Assembly: GCA_964430085.1 (NCBI GenBank)
Contig: CAYSES010000010.1
Span: 1-18,761, forward strand
Source: RBG-13-33-26 sp964430085
GTDB taxonomy: Archaea > Nanobdellota > Nanobdellia > Pacearchaeales > GW2011-AR1
Length of the DNA: 18,761 bases
Direction of reading: 5' to 3'
This document shows, piece after piece, positions 13,503 through 18,761 of the stretch (its first letter is position 1; every line of letters begins with the position of its first letter). The translations under genes were made by a program, and so were the position numbers. The notes beneath the pieces were generated by a model. That model worked only from the letters and a program-made list of their open reading frames with translations, was not told the DNA's origin and ran no database searches.

Positions 13503-13586
13503 GCGGAGTTGCCGGAGTGGTCAAACGGGACAGACTCAAAATCTGTTGGCTTAGTGCCTACGAAGGTTCGAATCCTTTACTCCGCA
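13503..13586 (+). tRNA. tRNA-Leu (anticodon CAA)
   Basis: An 84-nt class II tRNA. The acceptor GCGGAGT pairs with ACTCCGC; discriminator A. The D stem is CCG/CGG. The anticodon arm is ACAGA-CTCAAAA-TCTGT with anticodon CAA and U33. The long variable arm and T arm share 31 identical nt with tRNA-Leu(AAG) at 8157-8187, suggesting duplication or gene conversion. CCA is not encoded. Confidence 0.95.
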
Positions 13587-13596
13587 TTTTCTGTAA

Positions 13597-13606
13597 GGTT
13601 TTTAAA
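13597..13606 (+). promoter_or_regulatory. TATA box of the pyrophosphatase gene
   Basis: The TTTTTAAA core is centred about 26 nt upstream of the ATG at 13628. It lies just past the tRNA-Leu 3' end. Confidence 0.5.
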
Positions 13607-13627
13607 CCCATACAATTTTGATTTTTT

Positions 13628-14167
13628 ATGACTGTGAATGCATGGCATGAAGTAGAAACAGGAAAAAATTCACCAAAAATAGTAAATGCAGTAATTGAAA
13701 TTCCTAAAGGTTCTACAACAAAATATGAATTGGATAAAAAATCAGGTTTATTAAAATTAGACAGATTTTTGTATTCTGCAGTTTATTATCCTGGAGATTA
13801 TGGCTTTATTCCTGGCACTCTTTGGGAAGACAATGATCCTTTAGACATAATTGTAATCACAAATCACCCAGTTTTTCCATTAACCCTAGCACAAGTAAGA
13901 GTAATTGGGGTATTAAGGATGGTTGATTCAAAAGAGAAGGATGACAAGATTGTTGCAGTGTACAAAGATGATCCGAGATTTGAAGAAGTAGACGACATAA
14001 AAGACCTCCCAAAACATACATTAAAAGAATTAAAACAATTTTTTGAAACATACAAAGAACTTCAGGGAAAGAAATGCAGCGTACGTGAAATACTCCACAA
14101 ACAAGTAGCCCATAAGGATATTATAAGAGCTCAGAAAATGTACAAGGACAAGTACAATAATAAATAA
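13628..14167 (+). CDS. ppa: Inorganic pyrophosphatase (type I, soluble)
   Basis: 179 aa, the usual family I length. The metal site is plain: WEDNDPLD gives D68, D70 and D73; VDSKEKDDK gives D100, D105 and K107. YYPGDYGFIPGT (53-64) is the conserved active-site strand. The enzyme hydrolyses cytosolic pyrophosphate, pulling forward nucleotide-sugar formation, tRNA charging and polymerisation. It has its own TATA box and no coupled partner, although it lies between two parts of the usual r-protein operon. Confidence 0.96.
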   Translation: MTVNAWHEVETGKNSPKIVNAVIEIPKGSTTKYELDKKSGLLKLDRFLYSAVYYPGDYGFIPGTLWEDNDPLDIIVITNHPVFPLTLAQVRVIGVLRMVDSKEKDDKIVAVYKDDPRFEEVDDIKDLPKHTLKELKQFFETYKELQGKKCSVREILHKQVAHKDIIRAQKMYKDKYNNK

Positions 14168-14168
14168 A

Positions 14169-14176
14169 TTTATAAA
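14169..14176 (+). promoter_or_regulatory. TATA box of the L18e-S9 operon
   Basis: TTTATAAA is centred 25.5 nt before 14198, the first base of the three-way-junction leader. The promoter therefore predicts an RNA that starts exactly with the structure. Confidence 0.6.
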
Positions 14177-14197
14177 GCAATAATCACTGACAAAATT

Positions 14198-14254
14198 GTC
14201 TGCGAGCGCAAGCGATAGTAGAGATTTATTCTTCTATTAGCAGATTATTGACAA
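14198..14254 (+). promoter_or_regulatory. Structured leader of L18e: three-way junction
   Basis: The predicted 5' UTR folds without junction gaps. P1 is GTCTGC (14198-14203) with GCAGAT (14240-14245). P2 is GAGC-GCAA-GCGA (14204-14215): a GNRA tetraloop on two GC pairs and two tandem G-A pairs. P3 is TAGTAGA (14216-14222) with TCTATTA (14233-14239). It ends 9 nt before the ATG. A competing pairing of TTGTC (14196-14200) with GACAA (14250-14254) could mask the start region. This suggests a ribosomal-protein autoregulatory site; it is a hand fold, not a computed one. Confidence 0.5.
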
Positions 14255-14623
14255 ATGAAAAGCAAAACAAAAATAGGAAAACAAGTAGAAAAGAAAAGAA
14301 ATCCTGATTTAGTTAAGACTATAATAGAAGCAAAGAAAAAAAAGAACTGGCTTGAAGTTGCTGCAATTCTTTCAAGACCCAAAGCAGGCAGAGTAAATAT
14401 AAATCTTAATAAACTAAATGACGAAGCTAAGGCAAGAGAAACAATAGTCATTTCGGGGAAGGTTTTATCCCAGGGAGAAGTTGACAAAAAAATAAAAGTG
14501 GTTGCATTTGGTTTTTCAAAGAGAGCAAAAGAAAAATTGTTAAATGCTAAGTGTGAAGTTTCAGATATATTAAATGAAATTAAATCAAACCCAGACGCTA
14601 AAAACGTGAGGATCTTAAAATGA
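14255..14623 (+). CDS. rpl18e: 50S ribosomal protein L18e
   Basis: 122 aa. NPDLVKTIIEAKKKKNWLEVAAILSRPKAGR then VNINLNKLN and ETIVISGKVLSQGEVDKKIKVVAFGFSKRAKEKL are diagnostic for L18e (L15 superfamily). It heads the L18e-receiver-L13-S9 run. It overlaps the receiver gene by 4 nt and is preceded by a structured leader, unlike the mostly leaderless genes elsewhere in the window. Confidence 0.96.
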   Translation: MKSKTKIGKQVEKKRNPDLVKTIIEAKKKKNWLEVAAILSRPKAGRVNINLNKLNDEAKARETIVISGKVLSQGEVDKKIKVVAFGFSKRAKEKLLNAKCEVSDILNEIKSNPDAKNVRILK

Positions 14624-14937
14624 AAGAAGTTCTAATTGTAGAAGATGATGAAGGGTGCATGAGCATTTACAAATATGCTATCTCAGATTTTGGTAACTTT
14701 AACATTACAGGGGTTCGTTCAGAAAAAGAAGCAAAAAGATATTTAAATAAAAAATTTGATTATTTAATCTTAGATGGATTTAGAGGCGCATGCTTCAGTT
14801 TATATCCTAAAATAAAAGCGGACAAGAAAATTATAATTACTGGGACTGAGGAAATTTTTAAAGCATGCAAATCCAGAAATATTAAATCTTTATTAAAACC
14901 AATTAAGATTAAGGAATTGGAGGAATTTTTGAAATGA
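14620..14937 (+). CDS. Stand-alone receiver (CheY-like) domain protein within the r-protein operon
   Basis: 105 aa, a single compact receiver domain. The acidic cluster is VEDDE (E8, D9, D10); the phospho-acceptor is D52 in YLILDGF; T74 is in IIITGT; K93 is in LLKPI. All key receiver residues are therefore present, although the domain is short (a typical receiver has 115-125 aa), mostly through shortened loops around alpha3/alpha4. It has no output domain. It overlaps L18e by 4 nt at its start and L13 by 4 nt at its end, so it is translated with ribosomal proteins. No histidine kinase is in the window. Confidence 0.85.
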   Translation: MKEVLIVEDDEGCMSIYKYAISDFGNFNITGVRSEKEAKRYLNKKFDYLILDGFRGACFSLYPKIKADKKIIITGTEEIFKACKSRNIKSLLKPIKIKELEEFLK

Positions 14938-15335
14938 AAATAATAGAAGGACAAGATGCAGTTTTAGGAAGGCTTGCAAGCTATGCAGCAAAAGAAGCAC
15001 TTAAGGGAGAAGAGATTGTTATTCTTAATTGTAAAAAAATAGCTATCACAGGAGATAAAAAAAACATAAAAGAAAGCTTTGAAGCGAAAAGAAAGAGAGT
15101 AGGAAGCACGCAAAAAGGGCCAAAAGTATCTAGGACAAGTGAAAAGATAGTTAAAACAGCAATAAGGGGGATGCTTCCAAATTACAGAAAAGGAAGAGGA
15201 AAAATTGCTTTCAAACGAATAAAATGTTATTCAGGAGTTCCAAAAGAATATGAAGAAAGCAAGAAAATTATATTAGAGCAAAAAATTAATGGTAAAAAAA
15301 TAAATATTGAAAAAATTTCAAAATGGCAAAAATAA
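14934..15335 (+). CDS. rpl13: 50S ribosomal protein L13
   Basis: 133 aa. The start IIEGQDAVLGRLASYAAKEAL, then VILNCKKIAITGDK and the IRGMLPNYRKGRGKIAFKRI segment, are typical of archaeal L13. A Shine-Dalgarno-like GGAGG (14919-14923) lies 10 nt upstream of the ATG, inside the receiver gene, which supports this start. It overlaps S9 by 13 nt. Confidence 0.96.
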   Translation: MKIIEGQDAVLGRLASYAAKEALKGEEIVILNCKKIAITGDKKNIKESFEAKRKRVGSTQKGPKVSRTSEKIVKTAIRGMLPNYRKGRGKIAFKRIKCYSGVPKEYEESKKIILEQKINGKKINIEKISKWQK

Positions 15336-15724
15336 TTAGTTCAGGAAAAAGAAAAAGAGCAGTAGCTAAAGCTGTTCTTGAAGAAGGAAACGGAAAAATT
15401 TGGGTAAATGGAAGAGACTACACTACACTCAATTTCTTTGACAAATTAAAAATAGAAGAAGTTTTGAAAATTGCAGAATCTGTTATTGGAAAATTAAATT
15501 TCGATGTTACAATAACTGCAAGAGGCGGCGGAGAAAAAGGACAAATTGAAGCAGCCAGAGTCGCTTTGGCAAAGGCCATTTCAAAATTTATAAACAAAGA
15601 CGAATTAACAAAGGCTTTCTTAGATTATGATAGGAATATTCTTGTCGCAGACGTAAGAAGAAAAGAACCTTACAAACCAGGAGATTCCAAAGCAAGAAGC
15701 AAAAGACAGAAATCATACAGATAA
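15323..15724 (+). CDS. rps9: 30S ribosomal protein S9
   Basis: 133 aa. SSGKRKRAVAKAVLEEGNGK, the DVTITARGGGEKGQIEAARV segment, and the basic C-terminus ending SKARSKRQKSYR with the tRNA-contacting tail identify archaeal S9. It is normally followed by rpoN and rpoK; here an unrelated small Cys-rich gene starts one base after its stop. Confidence 0.97.
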   Translation: MAKIISSGKRKRAVAKAVLEEGNGKIWVNGRDYTTLNFFDKLKIEEVLKIAESVIGKLNFDVTITARGGGEKGQIEAARVALAKAISKFINKDELTKAFLDYDRNILVADVRRKEPYKPGDSKARSKRQKSYR

Positions 15725-15725
15725 A

Positions 15726-15971
15726 ATGGAAGGATATTACCCCTTAAGTATTGAATTTAAAGAAGGAGAAACAAAAAAATATAATCTTTCGTCAAAAAGA
15801 TGTAAAATTCTTAAAGGAGAAGTTTGTGTTCATGAATTAGAAGGAAAAGTAATTCATGTGGATTGTTGGGAAATTGGAGAAAAACGTATAAATGGGCATT
15901 GGAAAAAACATATATGTGACAAAACTAAAAAATTATGTTTATTTTATAGTCAGCAAATTCCTCAACTATAA
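15726..15971 (+). CDS. Small Cys/His-containing protein of unknown function after S9
   Basis: 81 aa, unrecognised. It has five Cys (C26, C33, C47, C64, C70) and several His (including C33-V-H35, H44, H59 and H63 close to C64), so metal binding is possible, but the spacing fits no ribbon I know. It looks beta-rich (YPLSIEFKEGETKKYNLSSKR). The ATG follows the S9 stop after one base, indicating the same transcript as L18e-L13-S9, in the place usually held by rpoN. It converges on the next gene with a 10-bp overlap. Confidence 0.65.
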   Translation: MEGYYPLSIEFKEGETKKYNLSSKRCKILKGEVCVHELEGKVIHVDCWEIGEKRINGHWKKHICDKTKKLCLFYSQQIPQL

Positions 15972-16486
15972 TATTTAAAGGGGATGTAATGCTCATCTGG
16001 TTCTTTTTTTGGCAACATCAATTCATGAAAAATGCAATTTGATATAAGATGTGAAAGGTATATTAATTCCGGGCCGTAATGAACTCCATGTTTTTTGATA
16101 AAACCTTCTACTTTAAGATTGATATTGTCCTGCATGAATAAAGTTATCAAATGTCTTCTATGATCAGGTCTAAGTCTTCCGTCAAGACCAAGTTTGATTT
16201 CTGAATCTGTATCTGACATTATTTCTTTGATAAGAAATGGCGCTACTTCAGGAAGATTTGAATAATTTTTTGTGGCTATATCCTGAGGTACGATTGTATA
16301 AATATAATTAACACCCATATCACAGCATTCCCTTATCCTGGAGAAAAGTTTAGTATTTGGATGTTTTTTATAATCCCAGAATTCTTTATCATAAGAATAA
16401 GATGCGATAATTATTTCTCCTATAGGGGAATTCGGTTTCCCATGGTTTGATTCATCCATACCTACATACAGTGTCGTATTGGACAT
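15962..16486 (-). CDS. RNase H-fold-like protein, possible RNase HII relative or DUF
   Basis: 174 aa from the preferred start. YVGMDESNHG near the N-terminus (D11, E12), followed by a strand GEIIIASYSY, resembles the DE pair that opens RNase HII proteins (GIDEAGRGP). KLGLDGRL (D102) resembles the second catalytic Asp strand, and EGFIKKHGVHYGPE could be the later active-site region. Overall similarity to true RNase HII is weak, so this is a fold-level inference; a DUF429/DUF3800-type nuclease is an alternative. A TATA box at 16509-16517 fits a leaderless start at the ATG at 16486 better than the in-frame ATG at 16495. Confidence 0.6.
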   Translation of the reverse strand: MSNTTLYVGMDESNHGKPNSPIGEIIIASYSYDKEFWDYKKHPNTKLFSRIRECCDMGVNYIYTIVPQDIATKNYSNLPEVAPFLIKEIMSDTDSEIKLGLDGRLRPDHRRHLITLFMQDNINLKVEGFIKKHGVHYGPELIYLSHLISNCIFHELMLPKKEPDEHYIPFKYYS

Positions 16487-16508
16487 ATGCGTCATGAGAA
16501 AACAGGGA

Positions 16509-16517
16509 TTATAAATA
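16509..16517 (-). promoter_or_regulatory. TATA box of the RNase H-like gene
   Basis: On the minus strand this reads ATTTATAAT, centred about 27 nt upstream of the ATG at 16486. It is only about 18 nt from the ATG at 16495, too close. Confidence 0.5.
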
Positions 16518-16528
16518 TTTATGTAAAT

Positions 16529-17344
16529 TTATTCAAAGGAAATGGTCTCATTTCCATTTTTTTCTTGATAAACTTCTTTGTTAAAATATTCTAAGGATTT
16601 AAAGAAAAGATTGCATGCTTTTAGGATTAGATATTTATTTTTCTCAGACGAATCTTTTTTATCGTAGGGAAAATTTTTCTTATTTATATTTATTTTAGGG
16701 TTAAGCAAAATTGTTTCCCTGCTAAGAGATTTATTTGAGTACAAAATTTGGGGTATATGCCCATCAATGTTTATTATCTCTCTTTTTGAATCTTTATCAT
16801 GATATAACACATCAGGAACGCCGTCTCCGTTAAGATCAGCTATTGTCACTTTATCACCATCTATTTCTCCGTTGACATGCCACCATTCAGAATAGAATAT
16901 TTTATTTCTGTCTTTGTCAGGAACTTTATTATATTTTATCTCAAACTCTGGTTTTATGACAGTAATTTGCAGATCCCATAATATAGAATCTAAAGAAGTA
17001 CTCATGTCTGAGATATTCTTTAAAATTTGGATATAAGCATCGCCTTTGGAATAATTAATTTGATCTTGCACTAATAGACTTGATTTATATTCTAGCTTAG
17101 AAATATTATTTTCTGTATTTTTCTCTATTATTTGTTTTGGTTGTTCTGGAGGTTCATAAAGATGTGTGCATGGGGAATTTGCAAAAATTCCGATTGCTGC
17201 TGCCAGTAATAATTTTTTTGTAAGATTATTTTCTTTTGCTTTTGGCTTTTTCTTAAGAGATTTCCAAAAAGAATTATAAGGCTTTTTCTTTTTATTCAAT
17301 CTTGCTTCTTTCTTGATTAACGATTCAATTGTAGTTTTCTTCAT
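16529..17344 (-). CDS. Membrane-anchored exported protein with a calcium-loop motif
   Basis: 271 aa, family unknown. The first 40 residues are strongly Lys-rich. They are followed by one hydrophobic segment (about 43-57, KLLLAAAIGIFANSPC) that could be a signal anchor with the remainder outside the cell. Around residues 165-180, ADLNGDGVPDVLYHD fits a DxNxDGxxD calcium-binding loop of the FG-GAP or dockerin kind, but occurs once only. The long basic cytoplasmic N-terminus is unusual for a simple signal peptide. It has its own TATA box at 17366-17373. It might be a surface or redox-independent binding protein; no enzymatic motif is seen. Confidence 0.6.
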   Translation of the reverse strand: MKKTTIESLIKKEARLNKKKKPYNSFWKSLKKKPKAKENNLTKKLLLAAAIGIFANSPCTHLYEPPEQPKQIIEKNTENNISKLEYKSSLLVQDQINYSKGDAYIQILKNISDMSTSLDSILWDLQITVIKPEFEIKYNKVPDKDRNKIFYSEWWHVNGEIDGDKVTIADLNGDGVPDVLYHDKDSKREIINIDGHIPQILYSNKSLSRETILLNPKININKKNFPYDKKDSSEKNKYLILKACNLFFKSLEYFNKEVYQEKNGNETISFE

Positions 17345-17365
17345 AATTAAAAAAGAAAAAAATTA

Positions 17366-17373
17366 TTTATAAA
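17366..17373 (-). promoter_or_regulatory. TATA box of the exported protein gene
   Basis: TTTATAAA is centred 25.5 nt upstream of the ATG at 17344. Confidence 0.6.
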
Positions 17374-17387
17374 TCTTTTGAATGTAA

Positions 17388-17825
17388 CTACTTTTTAGTT
17401 AATATTCTTATGCCCATTCTTTCTAATTTGTTTTGTACGTGATTAAATAAAGTTGAGGAAACAATTGGCTGATGAGTTCCTTCATGAATTTGGTTATTGA
17501 ATTTTATTTTACCTATGTAAGTAAAATTTGTCAGGATTTTTTTTAATCCGTTGACTGAGAGATGATGTTTTTCTGCAAGTTGTCTTAGGCTTATTTTGTT
17601 GTTAAGAAAATCTTCAAAAATTTCTTCAATTTCCCTATAGTTCTGTGCCGGAACAAGTTTTCCATTTTCTATGTTATACCCAAACGGCGGCCTTGACATA
17701 AGACTTCCATGCATTGCTTTATTAGACATTGACTTTTTCCTTACTATATGGATTGATTTTAATCTTTCAATTTCTCTTTTCAGTTCTTCGTTCTCTTTTT
17801 TTAGTCTCTCAAGTTCTTCCATCAT
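17388..17825 (-). CDS. Recombinase DNA-binding domain with coiled coil, lacking the catalytic domain
   Basis: 145 aa (143 if started at the second Met, 17822, which the TATA spacing prefers). Residues 3-25 form a heptad-rich zipper (EELERLKKENEELKREIERL). From about 46 the sequence RPPFGYNIENGKLV then SLRQLAEKHHLSVNGLKKIL and FTYIGKIKF aligns throughout with residues about 164-245 of the serine recombinase encoded upstream. The region corresponding to the resolvase catalytic domain is missing, and the zipper stands where the dimerisation helix would be. It is therefore a paralogous DNA-binding partner, not a frameshifted tail. A role as repressor or accessory factor is an inference. Confidence 0.75.
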   Translation of the reverse strand: MMEELERLKKENEELKREIERLKSIHIVRKKSMSNKAMHGSLMSRPPFGYNIENGKLVPAQNYREIEEIFEDFLNNKISLRQLAEKHHLSVNGLKKILTNFTYIGKIKFNNQIHEGTHQPIVSSTLFNHVQNKLERMGIRILTKK

Positions 17826-17835
17826 AGAAACAAGT

Positions 17836-17858
17836 AATGAATATTTTTAAAATTCATT
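17836..17858. promoter_or_regulatory. TATA box flanked by an inverted repeat
   Basis: AATGAAT (17836-17842) and ATTCATT (17852-17858) are exact reverse complements around ATTTTTAAA. The TATA box inside (17844-17853) is centred about 26.5 nt from the second ATG (17822). A protein binding both arms would cover the promoter. Confidence 0.45.
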
Positions 17859-17872
17859 GTTGGATAGTTATT

Positions 17873-18628
17873 TTAAATCCCTAGTTTTCTCTGAACTTGT
17901 TCAAATAGTTGTTTTTCTATAATCGGACTATGTTGTCCATCATTTTCTCTGTTTGCAAACTTTACCTTGCCTATATATGTAGAATTTAAAAGCAATTTCT
18001 TAATTCCGGCAGTAGTCATGCTGTTCTTTTTGGCTAATTGTGTAAGGGAAATATCGGAATTCAAGAATTCATCATAAATCTGCCTTACTTTCTTTGCTTC
18101 TTCTTCATCAACAATCAGTTGTTTATTAAGCAATTTATAGCCCTTAGGAGCCTTTGTGATAAATCCTCCTTCTTTGGCCTTTCTTTCCATTCCAAACTTA
18201 GTCCTATCTCCTATTATGTTTCTTTCAAATTCAGCAAATGCCCCAATTATCTGGAACATAAGTTTGCCTGAAGCGCTGGCTGTTTCTATTTTATCCTGCA
18301 AAGAGATAAAATCAATTCCCAGTTCCTTGAGTTTGTCTATTGTCAAAATTAAATCTTTCAGGCTTCTTGAAAACCTGTCAAGCTTGTAAATGAAGATTGC
18401 CTGAAACTTCTTTGCTTCTGCATCTTTAAGTAGATTAATCATTTCAGGACGTTTCAAGTCTTTTGCAGATTTTCCTTCATCCCTATAAAGTTTGTAAATT
18501 TCATAGCCTAAGGCTTTGGCATAATTCTGCAATGAATCTTCCTGAGCATCCAAGCTAAATCCATGCTGGGCCTGGTCCTGAGTTGAAACTCTGACATAAA
18601 TTGCTGCTAAGGGTTTATTTTGGCTCAT
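17873..18628 (-). CDS. Serine site-specific recombinase, no zinc-ribbon tail
   Basis: 251 aa. The resolvase catalytic domain (about 6-150) shows YVRVSTQDQ with R13 and nucleophile S15, KRPEM (R60), YKLDRFSRS (R85, R88) and the long helix GKLMFQIIGAFAEFERNII. A Recombinase-type DNA-binding domain follows (about 164-245, APKGYKLLNKQLIV then STYIGKVKF). The zinc ribbon and coiled coil of large serine integrases are absent, so it is a short form. GAGGAG upstream of the ATG suggests a leadered mRNA. The adjacent downstream gene repeats the DNA-binding domain. It is probably part of a mobile or invertible element; no att pair was identified within the window. Confidence 0.85.
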   Translation of the reverse strand: MSQNKPLAAIYVRVSTQDQAQHGFSLDAQEDSLQNYAKALGYEIYKLYRDEGKSAKDLKRPEMINLLKDAEAKKFQAIFIYKLDRFSRSLKDLILTIDKLKELGIDFISLQDKIETASASGKLMFQIIGAFAEFERNIIGDRTKFGMERKAKEGGFITKAPKGYKLLNKQLIVDEEEAKKVRQIYDEFLNSDISLTQLAKKNSMTTAGIKKLLLNSTYIGKVKFANRENDGQHSPIIEKQLFEQVQRKLGI

Positions 18629-18648
18629 TTTCTCCTCTTTATTTGTGA

Positions 18649-18656
18649 ACTTAGGG
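18649..18656 (+). promoter_or_regulatory. Extra half-site ACTTAGGG
   Basis: This is identical to the left arm of the inverted repeat at 18680-18697, 31 bp away in the same orientation. It lies between the upstream TATA box and the recombinase start codon. Confidence 0.45.
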
Positions 18657-18679
18657 TTTATAATAGCTTGTCCACAGCA

Positions 18680-18697
18680 ACTTAGGGTGCCCTAAGT
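18680..18697. promoter_or_regulatory. Inverted repeat upstream of the recombinase (operator or crossover site)
   Basis: ACTTAGGG (18680-18687) and CCCTAAGT (18690-18697) are exact reverse complements separated by TG. A 2-bp centre between inverted arms is the geometry of serine-recombinase crossover sites, but the location next to the recombinase promoter equally fits an autoregulatory operator. Confidence 0.5.
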
Positions 18698-18705
18698 ATA
18701 TAAAT
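18697..18705 (-). promoter_or_regulatory. Probable TATA box of the recombinase gene
   Basis: On the minus strand this reads TTTATATA with flanks. Initiation about 26 nt downstream (near 18674) would give a leader of about 45 nt carrying GAGGAG. A second TATA-like stretch at 18657-18664 would give almost no leader. Confidence 0.35.
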
Positions 18706-18761
18706 ATTATGATTTTTATGAGGAAAAAGGTTCCGGCAATATAGGTTGTACGAAGTTTTAT

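Noticed and set aside
14177..14254. A box C/D or H/ACA guide RNA before L18e
   Set aside because: CTGA- and ACA-like strings occur, but no proper C box, guide spacing or H/ACA pocket is formed. The three-helix leader accounts for the pairing.
17388..18628. The two recombinase frames as one gene broken by a frameshift
   Set aside because: The second frame repeats the DNA-binding domain already present at the end of the first, rather than continuing it, and it has its own coiled coil, start codon and TATA box.
1..18761. CRISPR arrays, insertion sequences with terminal repeats, or a replication origin
   Set aside because: No regularly spaced repeats, no transposase with flanking inverted repeats, and no cluster of origin boxes were seen. 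The only mobile-type gene is the serine recombinase.

Overview
The window looks like chromosomal DNA from a small-genome archaeon, most likely of the DPANN group (a Woesearchaeota/Pacearchaeota-like lineage). This rests on archaeal-type ribosomal proteins (L21e, S13, S4, S11, L18e, L13, S9), archaeal RNA polymerase subunits (RpoF, RpoD, RpoN), RNase P component 4, archaemetzincin, very AT-rich DNA and extreme gene packing. Independent genes mostly carry a TATA-like box centred about 25-28 nt upstream of the start codon or of the mature RNA 5' end, which points to leaderless transcription. I used this rule to choose several start codons. The lineage call is an inference; no 16S rRNA gene is present.

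Layout. 1-4760: a surface-sugar block with a partial leftward gene, a GT2 glycosyltransferase, a UDP-glucuronate decarboxylase-like enzyme, a HAD hydrolase, a leftward ribbon-helix-helix/nucleotidyltransferase fusion, and a divergent Nudix hydrolase. The divergent intergenic region holds a perfect palindrome and a further half-site. 4765-7642: leftward secF-secD plus a small membrane protein; SecD carries a PDZ-like domain. 7652-8231: three leftward tRNAs (Gly-UCC, Arg-CCU, Leu with anticodon AAG) around a small membrane protein gene. 8296-10121: archaemetzincin, a lone 5S rRNA gene, RNase P component 4, rpoN and two small proteins.

10202-13456: a tightly overlapped run L21e, RpoF, DUF655, S13, S4, S11, then RpoD. 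13503-14167: tRNA-Leu(CAA) and inorganic pyrophosphatase. 14169-15971: L18e, a CheY-like receiver protein, L13, S9 and a Cys-rich small protein. The L18e leader can fold into a compact three-way junction. 15962-17344: leftward RNase H-fold-like protein and a membrane-anchored protein with a calcium-loop motif. 17388-18761: a serine recombinase and, just downstream, a paralogue of its DNA-binding domain in which the catalytic domain is replaced by a leucine-zipper-like coiled coil. The recombinase upstream region carries an inverted repeat with a 2-bp centre.

The most interesting candidates for undescribed biology are: (1) the receiver-domain protein translationally coupled between L18e and L13, (2) the structured L18e leader, (3) the catalytic-domain-less recombinase partner, (4) the RHH-nucleotidyltransferase with its probable operator, and (5) the A34 leucine tRNA.
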